Of a stretch of DNA of 64,000 nucleotides, positions 33,300 through 45,110 are shown piece after piece. The notes beneath the pieces were generated by a model. It did not search any database, was not told where the DNA came from, and saw nothing but the letters and a program-made list of their open reading frames with translations. Every line of letters begins with the position of its first letter. The first letter of the stretch is position 1. Position numbers and translations under genes: made by a program. Origin of the DNA: Adiantum capillus-veneris (Eukaryota > Streptophyta > Polypodiopsida > Polypodiales > Pteridaceae); the NCBI GenBank assembly GCA_014529385.2, contig CM043958.1, positions 146,219,734 to 146,283,733 on the forward strand, given 5' to 3'.

Positions 33300-34590
33300 C
33301 TCCTTTGACAAGAATGAAGCTGCAACTATGTCTGTGTACAATCACAAGTCTTTGCAATTGCTCAATCTCTACCCACAACATCAACTTTGGAGGCCATCGG
33401 GTCTTCATCCCCACCCGAGCTCACAAGCATCTGCAAGTGGCTCGAGCTTTGACGTTTCTTCCCTCATGAACTTTCCACCTTAGGGTAAAAAAATTGGACA
33501 AAGATCTTATTCCAACCTAGGGCATTAGGCTCTCATCATTTGCAATTCACCATCATGAGAGGCATGGCAACCACTGAGAAGAACAAGTCCCCAAAGACCC
33601 CTGTGAGAACTCAATCGAGTTTTGCAGCTATCCTAACAACCCCGAGCAAGCTCGATCGTATTGGACAACTCCAAATGGGTGGCCCTCGATCGAGTCAAGA
33701 AGAAAATCGTGATCTCAAAGCTTGCATTAGCAGCTTGAAGCACGATTTGATTCTATGGTCGACCTCGCCACCGACAAGGTGAAGGAAGTCAAAGAAAAGG
33801 TCGTCCAAGCACACTCGCAAAAGTGGAAACTTGTGTGATAATAGAGCTTCAAGAACGACGGCTCCAGGAAGAGAACACCCTCAAGGTCCACATTGGTGGG
33901 CTACATATGAAAAGACCAAGAATGAATTCTCTGAGTGTCTCAACTTCCTCAATGAGACCCTCAAAACAATTAAGCTCGACAACAACATGTTAGAGTGTAT
34001 CACCTCCTGTGGTCCCGACGAACCCATACCAAGTGGACATGCTATTCTCGAATTCGGGACTAGAAAAGGTTGGTTCAAGTTACTCCAGCAAACACATCTT
34101 CTCAAAGACATAGATTTTGGATCGTAGAGGAACTTACCCTACTACAACTCAAACGCAAAGGAACTTACCCCACTAAATTTTGGATTGCAGAGGAACTTAC
34201 CCCACTACAATTCAAAAGCAAAGGCGAAGAGCTAAAGGAAGTATATGTGGCACGAGCCAAAGCTAAATGGGTAGTTTATCTCACGAAGGGAAGGCCATCA
34301 TGTAGGTTTTTCAATCTCCCAGACTTCCACAACACCACCGAATGTTACCCCTTAGCATTTAGATTCTATTCCTCCCTTGTTTTTATTTTGTTTTATATCC
34401 CTAAAGTTGTCTTTATCCAACCAGTAGGAATTTACCAATTTTACTAACCCTCAAGTTGGTGCTTCAATGTAACAACCATTTTTCCTCCCCATAGAGCACA
34501 ATATCACTCTTGTTATACGCATGTTTTGCTCCCATGGGTCATATGTGACCTTCCGAGGACAATAAATCAATCAATCTATCTATTTAGAAA
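33300..34590 (+). pseudogene. Decayed coding remains, possibly a retroposon
   Basis: Overlapping plus-strand frames (33540-33782, 33831-34127, 34070-34447) have protein-like composition: AAILTTPSKLDRIGQLQMGG, YEKTKNEFSECLNFLNETLK, SCRFFNLPDFHNTTECYP. The last, with HNTTECY, resembles the linker before a gag zinc knuckle. A 45-bp stretch near 34135-34205 is repeated. The end (34545-34585) has CCTTCCGAGGACAATAAATC followed by AATC repeats, like a retroposon tail. No domain can be named with confidence. Confidence 0.35.
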
Positions 34591-34969
34591 AAGATATCAA
34601 ACAACAAATATAAAAGAAATTTCATCATTTTTGTGAAAAAGCAATCAACTCTTATCAATGTCATCGTGAATTTGATTCTCACATAAAAGCTAGTCATCTT
34701 TTGGGACTTGCGGAGTTTTTTTAACCCCACTACCAGTATGTTTGTTCAATCTTCAAAAAGTCGGGTGAAAGGCGAATCAATGCAATATGCCATTTTTTGA
34801 AATTGAAAAGAAAGTGGAAGTCAACGCCTGTGGAAGAGTGTGGAATCATCTTGGCGAGTCGGCACTCTAACGACCTCGAGAGATTGACTTCTCTCCCTCT
34901 TATGCACTCGAGCCCCAATTCTCACTCCTCTCTCTGTCTGTCAGGCATTGCAGCGCAAGGGGAGGGGAC

Positions 34970-34972
<3 letters not shown>

Positions 34973-35007
<35 letters not shown>
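34973..35007. repeat. (CT)n microsatellite
   Basis: About 35 bp of CT, with an adjacent imperfect CGCTCTCTCG end. Confidence 0.93.
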
Positions 35008-35010
<3 letters not shown>

Positions 35011-35341
35011 CTCTCGTAGAAGAGGACGCTTTGAAGGTCTGCGTGCACGTATGATGGGGCCAGTTATGAGGTGTACACGCTGGGAGGCACAGGAAAGGTG
35101 GGGGCTCCTACAGGCAGCACGAGGAGAGGATAGGTGCAGACAGTAGAGCCCAAGGGAGAGTAGTGAGTGGTGGGTGAGGGTGGAGGAAAGAGAGCCTCGT
35201 CGTGAGCTGTAGTAGCAGGGCGTAAGAGGCCAAAGCGGCTTGCGTATGTTTTGGCGTGAGAGGCTCTGTACGTCTGTAGGTAGTGCAAGAAGGCGATGGA
35301 GGGAGGAGGTGCAGACGGAGGGTATAACAGAGGTGCAAAGT

Positions 35342-35389
<48 letters not shown>

Positions 35390-35600
35390 CGTGATACAAT
35401 AGGTGAAGGAGAGCAAGGGAGGCACAAGAAGGCGATGGGGGGCATGCGGACGTGGAAGGGGTAGCTAACGTGCAAGAGGGGGAGAGGGGCAAAAGAATAT
35501 TCGGGCGGATCAGGAAATAATAGGATTTCCTTTAATATGAAGCCATTAGGTCTCCCCAATCTCGAAAAAAAAAATCTTTCAAAACATATTATGTGAGTAA
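35008..35600. other. Microsatellite-bearing intergenic DNA
   Basis: Purine-rich, GC-richer sequence with a (TC)n tract at 35344-35386. A long minus-strand frame (35559-34900) runs through both CT tracts and is Arg/Glu and Ser/Leu low-complexity; it is not accepted as a gene. Confidence 0.5.
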
Positions 35601-36048
35601 GTGAAGGGTGAGTTTAGGAAATGAAAAGGCAATGAAGGTGGAAAGTCAAATTTTATGTCCATATACAGAAGTGATGTATTTCACATTGTATATTTGTGTT
35701 TCTCTTCTTTTTTATTTTCCCTTTAGCGTTTTCTTTTCTTTAAGGTGTCCTCTCTCTCTCTCCCCCGCCCCCCCCCCTCCTCAGCAAAGTTGTATCCTTC
35801 ATTCTCACATCCAATTGATAGTTGCAAATTTACTAGCTTCGTCATTGCTCGATGCTGCTTGCTTTAGATTAATGCATCATTTTTTTTTGTTATTGAGGGA
35901 ATCTTTGAATGAGGAACACGTTTTATTTTTTTGCTTCTCTGATGAGGCTCCAAGTGGTTTCTCTCCAGACTCCAATCAGGCAGACTGGGTGCCCATCACA
36001 AAACGAGGAAGAAGAAGCGTTGGCCGTGCAACCTGCAAAAGAGGGACC

Positions 36049-36239
36049 ATGTCTGCTAAGCCGAGGTGGAATTCGATGGCACAGCCTTTTCTACGCGCCA
36101 TCATCTGTCAGAACTATGGAGGTGCTGCTGGGAAGGACGGGTGTGAACTCGGTACTCGACGGAGCTGCCTGTTGACGAATCTCTGGATCTGGCTGGATAA
36201 CCGAAAGTGGTGGGACAGAAGAAAATGCAAATCATGTAG
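36049..36239 (+). other. Probable first coding exon of the PPR gene
   Basis: This open stretch ends AGAAAATGCAAATCATGTAG followed by GTACTT, a good donor. The acceptor GGCTTGGCTGCAG at 36546 gives a 307-bp intron, and the phases agree: the exon leaves two bases (AG) and the next exon supplies G, making one Arg codon. In-frame starts lie at 36049 (MSAKPRW) and 36076 (MAQPFLRAIICQN); an ATG at 35608 is also in frame. The region is rich in Arg, Lys, Ser and Trp and poor in acids, as in organelle transit peptides. Transcript data are lacking. Confidence 0.5.
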
Positions 36240-36595
36240 GTACTTCTGGCTCTCTGGGGGTTGATCTCACTGGCAGACGTAATGGGGAAGCCTTTGAAAG
36301 CATTGAGGCCACCTCCATTGCGGTTGTGAGCAATTGGAACAAACAGTAAAGAAGGAAAGAGTTGCAGAACAGGCTTGCATGCGCCTATGTTTGTGTCTGT
36401 GCAGGAATGGAGCCTCATCATCACATGCAGAGGTAACTCAACCAGTCATATAATTGCCTCCTTCTTTGAACTCGCATCATTGAATAGGCCATTTGTGTAC
36501 ACTAGATTGGGAGCTTCTACTTACTACTTAATGGGCTTGGCTGCAGGTCCAAGGCTCGGAGGATCCTCCACACTGTTGTCAATGGCCACTTCTCC

Positions 36596-39475
36596 ATGAA
36601 CTCACAAATCAGAACTCATATCAAGCGTGGCGACTTTCAGCATGCTTTTACCATGTATCAAAAATTGTCTGAGGAATCCCTGCCTGTAGATGAAGGTACT
36701 TTTTTAGCCTTGCTGAAGGCTTGCACTGACTTAAAAGACGTGGTTAGAGGCAGCAACATTCATGCGCAGATTGCAGAAAGAGGGTTATTAGGGCAACACC
36801 TCTTGATTGGCAACACCCTAATCAACATGTATGCAAAATGTGGGGTTTTCGAGAAAGCACAAGAAATATTTGATGAGCTTCGAATTCGAGATGTTGTCTC
36901 TTGGAATGTACTCCTTGGAGGCCTTGTCAAGCATGAGCGTGCCGAGGCAGCACTGGAGTGGTATGAACACATGCAAGTCGAAGGATTGTCTCCAGATGCA
37001 ATCACTTACGTGTGTATGCTACAAGCTTGTGGCCGTATTGGAGCTGTGGACAAGGGTAGAAATTTACATGCTGACATTGCCAATAAAGGCTTGTTGAAAA
37101 GGAATCTTATTGTTGGAAACGCACTATTAGATATGTATGCCAAGTGTGGATTTCCATCAAAAGCGCAAGAAGTGTTTGACACTTTGGAAGTTCGAGATAC
37201 CATCTCATGGAATACTTTAATTGTAGGTTATATCAAAGATGAACAAGGCGAGAAGGCATTGCAGTGTTACCAAGAAATGCAACGGAATGATGTCTCTCCA
37301 AATGCTGTCACATTTGTTTGTATTGTGAAAGCTTGTGGACTCACTAGAGCGATAATCAAGGGTCAAGAGATCCATGCTCATATTAGCAGACACGCTTTAC
37401 TTCAAAAGAACCTTGTGATTGGTAATTCACTTGTAGATATGTATGCCAAGTGGGGCTTGATTAAGAAATCTAGAGAGGTGTTTGACAAGCTTCCTGTAAG
37501 AGATGTAAACTCCTGGAATGCGATGATCGCAGGGTATGCCAAGCTTGAATATGGTGAGCACGCAATGAAATGTTTAGAGAAAATGCAACACAGTGGTGTT
37601 GTTCCAGATGCGGTCACATATGCGTCAAGCTTAAAGGCTTGTGGCAGCATGGGAAATGCAATAAAGGGCAAAGATATACATTCTGAGATTGAAAGAAGAG
37701 GGTCGACAGTAAAAAATCTCGTTGTCTCCACTGCATTGCTTGACATGTATGCCAACTGTGGCTGGCTCATCCATGCTCAAGAAGTGTTTGACGACCTTCT
37801 AACTCGAGATCTTGTCTCATGGAACGCCTTGATTACAGGCTATGTTGACCATGAGTGTGGCAGGGAAGCATTGAATTGCCTAGAGCAAATGCACAGGGAA
37901 AAGATCTCTCCAAATTCTGTTACATATGCTTGTTGCTTGAAGGCGTGTGGCATTTTGAGAATGTCTGAAAAGGGTTGTGACCTTTATGCAGAGATCTCTC
38001 GAAAAGGGTTGCCAAATTCTGACAATCTTCTTGGATTTGCATTGGTGGACATGTATGCCAAGTGCGGTTTGGTGATGTTAGCGCAGGAAGTGTTTGACAA
38101 GCTTTTGGTCCGTGATTTAGTTCCATGGACTGCCTTAATCATGGGGTATAATGACATTGGCTTTGGTGAAGAAGCACTGATGTGCCTTGAGCAGATGCAA
38201 CTTGAGGGGACTTTTCCTGATGGCGTTCTGTTGGCTTGCTCCTTGAAAGCTTGTGGTAGTATTGGAGCAGCACAACAGGGCAAGTCACTGCACGCAAAAT
38301 TTGCAGAGACTGGGTTCTTTGAAAAAGATCCCATTGCTGGCAGTGCATTGGTCGATATGTATGCCAATTGTGGTCTTCTTAAAGAAACACAAATGGCATT
38401 CAGCTGCCTTGTAAGACGGGATCTTGTATCATGGAACACTTTGATTGCAGGTTACACCAAGTATGAACGTCGCAAGGAGGTGTTGAATTGTGTTGAGGAG
38501 ATGAGATTAGAGGGTATACAGCCAGATGTAATCACATTACTCTGCAATTTGAGAGTCTCTTTTAATGTTCGTGCATTACACCAGGTCGAGGAAATTTTGG
38601 ATTCAGATGTCAAATCTTTTGGAGGCAATCTCTTGCTTAGCAACACCTTGGTGAATATATATGCAAAGTTAGGCTGGTTTTCAAAAGCTCTTGAACTGTT
38701 TGACAGTCTTCCTGTTCGCAACAATATCTCGTGGAATGCGCTAATCTCAGGATTTGCACAGCAGGAACACAATGAAGATGCTCTAGACTGGTTACAACAC
38801 ATGCAAGAAGAAGGAATCCTTCCAGATAGTGTCACCTTTGTTAGCAGCTTGAAGGCTTGCGGCAGTGCAGGTGCAACTGACAAGGGTGAAGACTTACATG
38901 TGGAAATAGCTAGGAGAGGTTTACTCAAAGCAGACATTACTGTGTGCAACGCTTTGATGGACATGTATGCAAAGTGTGGCTGGCTTTGCAAAGCTGAAGA
39001 AGTATTTAACGATCTTCTCTTTCGTGATGTAATCTCATGGAATGTCTTGATATCAGGACATGCGCAGTTGGGAGATAATGAAGGAGCATTTGTCCTCCTT
39101 GACCAAATGAGAAGAGAGGGTCAAACTCCAGATTCAAGTACGTTTGGGATTATTTTGCATGCATGTAGTCAGGCAGCGTTGGTGAAGAGAGGCGAGCTGT
39201 TTTTTGAATCCATGAGCAAGGATTTTGGCATCATCCCAACTTGCCAGCACCACACATGCATGATTGACCTATTTGCCCGGATGGGTAATTTACATCAGGC
39301 CATGTTCAGGATTAAGGGCTTACCCTGCCATCCGGATTTTGTAGTATGGCTTACTGTACTAGATGCCTGTAGAAGGTTAGGGGTCCACAACTTGGATAGG
39401 AAGCTTATTGATACGCATTGCATCAACAGAGCTTCAATACCACAACCTTATTCTCTCTTCTTGCCAATCCTCTGA
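36596..39475 (+). CDS. PLS-class pentatricopeptide repeat protein
   Basis: An uninterrupted 959-codon frame, very probably preceded in frame by an upstream exon (reading is open from the acceptor at 36546). It consists of eight P-L-S triplets spaced 102 residues apart (one gap is 100). L motifs with NALLDMYAKCG-like cores lie near residues 76, 178, 280, 382, 484, 586, 686 and 788; S motifs with RDVVSWN follow each, and KACGSIGAADKG-like segments mark the next P motifs. The C-terminus keeps a partial E1-like motif (HPDFVVWLTVLDACRRLG) but lacks E2 and DYW domains. PLS-class PPR proteins act in plastids or mitochondria and bind RNA with sequence specificity, often guiding C-to-U editing; without DYW this one would need a partner deaminase or act otherwise. 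A polyadenylation signal lies 87 bases downstream. This is the only intact host gene in the window. It could also be a truncated paralogue. Confidence 0.92.
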   Translation: MNSQIRTHIKRGDFQHAFTMYQKLSEESLPVDEGTFLALLKACTDLKDVVRGSNIHAQIAERGLLGQHLLIGNTLINMYAKCGVFEKAQEIFDELRIRDVVSWNVLLGGLVKHERAEAALEWYEHMQVEGLSPDAITYVCMLQACGRIGAVDKGRNLHADIANKGLLKRNLIVGNALLDMYAKCGFPSKAQEVFDTLEVRDTISWNTLIVGYIKDEQGEKALQCYQEMQRNDVSPNAVTFVCIVKACGLTRAIIKGQEIHAHISRHALLQKNLVIGNSLVDMYAKWGLIKKSREVFDKLPVRDVNSWNAMIAGYAKLEYGEHAMKCLEKMQHSGVVPDAVTYASSLKACGSMGNAIKGKDIHSEIERRGSTVKNLVVSTALLDMYANCGWLIHAQEVFDDLLTRDLVSWNALITGYVDHECGREALNCLEQMHREKISPNSVTYACCLKACGILRMSEKGCDLYAEISRKGLPNSDNLLGFALVDMYAKCGLVMLAQEVFDKLLVRDLVPWTALIMGYNDIGFGEEALMCLEQMQLEGTFPDGVLLACSLKACGSIGAAQQGKSLHAKFAETGFFEKDPIAGSALVDMYANCGLLKETQMAFSCLVRRDLVSWNTLIAGYTKYERRKEVLNCVEEMRLEGIQPDVITLLCNLRVSFNVRALHQVEEILDSDVKSFGGNLLLSNTLVNIYAKLGWFSKALELFDSLPVRNNISWNALISGFAQQEHNEDALDWLQHMQEEGILPDSVTFVSSLKACGSAGATDKGEDLHVEIARRGLLKADITVCNALMDMYAKCGWLCKAEEVFNDLLFRDVISWNVLISGHAQLGDNEGAFVLLDQMRREGQTPDSSTFGIILHACSQAALVKRGELFFESMSKDFGIIPTCQHHTCMIDLFARMGNLHQAMFRIKGLPCHPDFVVWLTVLDACRRLGVHNLDRKLIDTHCINRASIPQPYSLFLPIL

Positions 39476-39561
39476 GAAAGGGATTTCATCTTAATCCATC
39501 GTTGGTATCACAGTGAGGACTTTATTGCTGCTTGGTCTACATATACTCAGTGCACCTTGGC

Positions 39562-39567
39562 AATAAA
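39562..39567 (+). promoter_or_regulatory. Likely polyadenylation signal of the PPR gene
   Basis: AATAAA lies 87 bases after the stop codon at 39473-39475. Sequence downstream is non-coding. Confidence 0.5.
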
Positions 39568-39599
39568 ACAATGTAGGTAAGGGAAGCCAACAAAATGGA

Positions 39600-41579
39600 T
39601 CCATAACTTAGGGTAAAAGGACTGGTTGTGAGAGAGCTAGGTCTAGGGGGGCTTGTGATCTGACATGAGAGGCTGCCTAGGGTCAACCCGAGCTGCTCCC
39701 ACGACAAAGGCAAGGTAGGCGTGTGCGTTGGGTGAAGGGTGTCGCCCATCGCAAGGTGGCCCCTTCTAGGTGGTGAGCAACCATCTCATAGCTAGTACGA
39801 ACAAAGGGGTCTGAGTGCGTAATCAACATAAAGCATTGTGATGTTCCCCACGCATGTTGACTCAATGTGATTTTTGGCTTGTATAAGGCCATAGGAGTGC
39901 AGAAAAATGGTGCAATTTTCAGCCGTTTATGTAGAGGTTGTCGATGGTGGACACGTGTCTTTTTTGTTAAAAAGAAGGGTTTTATAAAGATAATATCTTT
40001 TTTTTATAATGTAAACAAGTCTTTCCTTATCATTGTATTTTGGTCTCTTCTTTTAATGCTCACTTGACTTGTTTTCTTCTTTAAGAAAAGTTTTATAAAG
40101 ATTTGGTCTTTCCATAATTAAAACTTGGTCTTTGATTTAATGCTCATTTGACTTCCTTTTTTTTGTCTTTATTTGATTTGTAAATGAGTCCTTTAATTTA
40201 AAGATCTAATGACTTCCTTTTCAACCTTTTCATTTAAAACGTATTTTTTTATTGTAACTTTTTCTTTCGTTTACACATAATTTATAACTAAAAAACTGTA
40301 AATTGTTCTTAAATGAAAGAATTTTTTCACAACTAAGATTTTTTTTTCATCTTTTGGTTGTAATGTGAAAATGTTACATTATTACTTTAGTGCCACATAT
40401 ATTATTATTATGGGTTAACTTTACACATTCTCAGTATTGATAAAATACATTTCAAACAAAAAATTCATGTATACATATCACAAGTAACACTTCATCAAGA
40501 GAATGTTGCAAGAAAAAAAAATAGCATTAATAAGTGTCATTTTTATGGAATATTACTATTATTAATTTAAATTTTCACACAATTACTTAGGTCCATCATT
40601 TCGTCGAAATGTTTCTATAATCCAATGATCTATGTCATGTGATCATACTTCGATGTCATTAAGATATCAATATTAACTCTAAAATCTAGCTTATATTGAA
40701 ATAATCATATATGTTTAACATTTATTTCAAAAAACAACAAACTAAACTTCCAATCTCAATCAAATTTGATCAACGAGCAACTTCTCCACGTTTACCACTA
40801 AAATAACTTGACTTATTGGTCACATTTTGTCATATATCTATTAGTTCCTTTATAATTTATACGCTCTCTACAACCTTTCAAAATATTTATTGTGGAAAAA
40901 TAAATTTTACAAACACAACCTTCATCTACTTTTGCATTATATTTCCTTAGCAGGCCATCTGATTCTTCACCTTGTTACAATGTGGTCTAATCACTGTTTA
41001 GGAAAGTCTTTTTTCTGAGTGGCCAAGTTTCCTTATCATAAAGATGAAAACGGGAAATATTAGTAGAAATTTTCAAGTTTGTAGAATTTTGAACTATTTC
41101 TCATATATTTTATTGGGGTTTTTTCCCCTTTACCATCACTTGCAACTAGCTAATCTTGTCTTTCAACGGGCTCAAAGCTAAGCTGAGGCACACGTTTCCG
41201 AACACAAGCTCTAATTGTCAAAATGAAGAACTTAAACCAGAGGTTGGTAAATGACGGGAATAATAATGGCTCTCTAAAAGTAGCCAAATGCTTCCTCACC
41301 TTCTTAGTGATGTGCATGAATGGATTAAAGAGATTCCCATCATCCGCATCTACTATCTAGTGAAACCACAACCGACAGCAATCAATAGGCTTTGCAATAT
41401 CAGTGGGGAAGGAAGACTTCACTCTAGTCTGAGAGGCATCAAATAAGTGGGAGCCTTTGGTGCAAGTGGAATACCTCTACTTTTTTACGTTATGCTACTT
41501 CTCTGTGAGGTTCCACCCTTACTTCTAATCTTAAGATTTGCTTGTATGTCAGTCCAAATAAAAGGCATGTGGAGAATTT
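39600..41579. other. AT-rich intergenic DNA, no recognised feature
   Basis: From about 39960 to 41130 the DNA is strongly AT-rich with many short T and A runs. No coding frame longer than about 70 codons, no RNA gene and no mobile-element signature was seen. Confidence 0.6.
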
Positions 41580-42290
41580 GGCTAGGGCCAAATATTTGGT
41601 AAAAGATAACGCACTTGTCCTAAGATAAACTGATTGATAATAGAAATCTTGATGTGGAACAGAGGATAAGAGATCATTTGGTTTTGATTTTGTATGAATA
41701 CAAATAAAATGTAAAACACATGGCCTATTGATCTTTTAGTCTTTTGAAATCTGAAGCTAGAGGTGTCAAAAAAGTTACCACAAGGACAATTGGCTTGTGG
41801 TAGCCAAGCGTTCAGAGAGACGTTGCCTTTTGATCCTTCAATATCAGTGCTTCCTACTGTTGCAAAACAAAATTTGAGAAGTGTTGGATTGTTCACCCAA
41901 CTAGAGCTAGGTTTAAATCGGAGGTTGGGTTTACCCTACTAATGAGCATGCGGCAATAGTAATTTAATATAGTACAAGAGAAACCGTTGATTCTCATAAT
42001 TGATCATTGCACTTTGTTGGAAAGTCGATGGTGTGAACCTACCATATGTAGGATTATGAAAAAATGCCTCCAAGTTAGAATCTATCCGCGAAATATCGCT
42101 CTCTACATCCTTGGTTGTATCCCAATATAGTAGGGGTGCTTGTGCATCCCCATGAACATGTGTTAAGAGCCTCCCCCAAGGTGGTAGAGGTGGCACCCCC
42201 TTGGGGATTTTGTATGGCGATTCTAGACAATTTGGGAGATAAATCTTGAGGTAACTATTCTCAATGTTAGCAGAAAACTCCATTTCACAA
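41580..42290 (-). pseudogene. Fragments of an unrecognised gene, minus strand
   Basis: Two protein-like stretches follow each other on the minus strand. The first (about 42280-41945) reads MEFSANIENSYLKIYLPNCL, then IPKGVPPLPPWGRLLTHVHG and FFHNPTYGRFTPSTFQQ. The second (41896-41582) reads SKGNVSLNAWLPQANCPCGN, then RFQKTKRSIGHVF. The gap between them is about 50 bp with possible splice signals. The Pro/Trp/Gly pattern suggests exons of a cellular gene rather than a transposon, but I cannot name the family. A (GA)n tract lies just upstream. Confidence 0.4.
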
Positions 42291-42351
42291 AGAAATTCAT
42301 GTTGTTGTTGTTGTGCGTGTGTGTGTGCGCGTGCGCGTGTGCACATGCACG

Positions 42352-42354
<3 letters not shown>

Positions 42355-42410
<56 letters not shown>
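42355..42410. repeat. (GA)n microsatellite
   Basis: A 56-bp GA tract, preceded by GTT, GTGT and GCGC alternating sequence from 42300. Confidence 0.95.
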
Positions 42411-42414
<4 letters not shown>

Positions 42415-43001
42415 TGTTGAGTTGCATTCTCTCGTATCACTTTTTAGTGCATTCTCTTTCAATCTTGTTATACCAATGTTTACCGTTATGGCTGACAAAA
42501 CACAAATCTAAGAGATAGTGTGGCACATTTTTTGCCTACCCCAAAGGGGTGAGACCTTAGTGATGCCTTCCCTTTTTGCTAATGAAAAAGAAGTTATTGT
42601 TTTTAAATACTTAGTTTTTTGTTTGGTTGAAAGAGATAGAAGATAATCATTACAAATATATTGACATCGATCGTCAATCATGGAAAGGAGATTCATTCTC
42701 TATACTATTTATTTAAAACAACAAAGTCCATCATATAACATGGAAACCTCTTCAGTTTCAATTAGCTCTGGTAGTGCCACTTGGCAGCACAAGATCCATG
42801 TGAGCAGCTTAAGCAACGGCTTTAGAGAGGGTGTAAAAAGGAGTGTGAGTGGGAGATGAGGGCATCGAGATAGGGAGTCCAAGCAACCTCGAATCCTCAA
42901 GTTGCAAGGAGTCTAAGAGAGACTTCACTAAGGGCTATCCTCAAGTCGATGGATGGCACAGAGCAACCAACAATTACTACACGGTGTGTGTATGTGTGTG
43001 T

Positions 43002-43005
<4 letters not shown>
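42411..43005. other. No recognised feature
   Basis: Mixed intergenic DNA between two microsatellite clusters; no coding or element signature was seen. Confidence 0.5.
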
Positions 43006-43840
<835 letters not shown>

Positions 43841-44160
43841 GAAATATGTGATTGTCTAGATAGTTTAAAAATATCCTACATCAAGCTATTGAATGTAGTT
43901 GGTGTATTGGTCAAACAAAATGACACTACTATAAATTAAAAATGACCATATCGAGTGTTGAAGATTGTCTTTGAGATATCTGATTCCTTTATTTTGATTT
44001 GGTAGTAAAGGTTGAATCCATGAGGGTTTTGTATTGCTTGAGTCTAAATCAACCTTATTCAATTTGACCACAAATATATATTGTCCAGCTCTCATACCCT
44101 TGAGTAGGTGGTTTGCTTTAACTAATTGAATCCTTGGAATCCTAATCTTCCCCTACACTT
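43841..44160 (-). pseudogene. Gypsy protease-RT fragment with internal deletion
   Basis: The minus strand reads QLVKANHLLKGMRAGQYIFV, then VKLNKVDLDSSNTKPSWIQ. This matches the linker before RT in the chromovirus at 20.3-20.4 kb (LRKGQQIFVLKLNKAD). It then jumps to NTRYGHF-stop-FIVVSFCLTNTPTTFN, an RT box. RT sequence between is missing. The giant retrotransposon inserted next to it at 44168. Confidence 0.7.
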
Positions 44161-44167
44161 TGACTTG

Positions 44168-45091
44168 TGTTAGAAGCTGGACACACCCCACGAAAACTAA
44201 CTACTCGGAAGATTATCATTTTTGTAATTATTCATTTATTGAGGAAACCTGATTTTTCACCTTGTAAATATTGGGGCTTACAGAAGTTTCCACATTGTAT
44301 CCCAGTTTTGATAGTTAGATTGAGTAGATGGTTGATTTGGAACTTTAGGGTTTGAGAATTGTAAGGTATATATACCACTTTTTGACCTTAATTAAAAACC
44401 TTTTTGTCATTTTAAAAAACAAGTTTTGAAGTCTGTGAGTGAGCGTATTGTGTACGAGAGAGAGTGTGAGCTTCATCTTGACGCTACGTGTGCACCGGTG
44501 GTCGGAATCGAGTGCGGAGAAGTGCAGCGTGTTGCCCCCGACGAGAGCTACGCGTTGATACCTACATTGCGTGCGTACGGTCTGGTTTCCTTCTACGAAC
44601 TTCGTCTGTCGATTTGGTGAGCATATGTTGTCCGATTTTGCATTGCAGCATATCCACGCGTTCACATTGAGTAGAACTACACATTAGGCACTTTAGATTT
44701 TGAAAACGAAGACCTGCAAATTTCGGCCAGACATCCTACATGATTTTGCACCGAGTGTTTTGGGTTGGGGTTTTCGTTCATAGACCTTAGGGAGAGTGAC
44801 CTATTAGTATTAGTAGGTTCTCCTTCAAGTTCTATGGTGTTTCGAGATTGTTTGACGGGTGTTCGACTCTAGAAATCATTGTAGGAAGTTTCCTCTTATG
44901 CACTCTTGAAGGCTGTGACTTAGACAATTGGTAGAGACCTCTGTAGGAATTAGTTAGGAGTTGGTTGAGTGTAGGTTGACACCTTATGCTTGCTTCCACG
45001 CGCGTGCGGGTCGAGCTTCATTCTTAGCTGACATTATATGTTAGGTGAGTTCTCGCTGTGCTGACGTCCGTCGCGGCGTATCCATCCAACA
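44168..45091 (+). mobile_element. 5' LTR of the giant element
   Basis: It starts TGTTAGAAG and ends CCAACA (924 bp). A half-copy of the element's palindrome (AGACATCCTACATG) lies at 44729. The TATA-like element is at 44367-44374. A 62-codon frame at 44167-44355 is repeated in the 3' LTR and is not a gene. Confidence 0.93.
44367..44374 (+). promoter_or_regulatory. TATA box of the LTR promoter
   Basis: TATATATA in GTAAGGTATATATACCAC, also present at 63279-63286 in the 3' LTR. Its position about 200 bp into the LTR fits a U3 promoter with transcription starting about 30 bp downstream. Confidence 0.55.
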
Positions 45092-45092
45092 T

Positions 45093-45110
45093 TGGCGCCG
45101 CTGCCGGGGA
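45093..45110 (+). other. Primer binding site, tRNA-Asp type
   Basis: TGGCGCCGCTGCCGGGGA lies one base after the LTR end. It differs by one base from the TGGCGCCGTTGCCGGGGA type commonly assigned to tRNA-Asp in plant gypsy elements. Confidence 0.85.

Noticed and set aside
38452-38991. Minus-strand frames opposite the PPR gene (up to 179 codons)
   Set aside because: Antisense shadows created by the regular codon pattern of PPR repeats; no domain and no independent signals.
42299-42360. Alternating GT/GC stretch as a regulatory Z-DNA element
   Set aside because: It may form Z-DNA but is continuous with microsatellite sequence and has no associated gene start.
44167-44355. 62-codon frame repeated at 63079-63267
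   Set aside because: The repetition reflects the two LTRs of the giant element; the frame spans the U3 promoter region.
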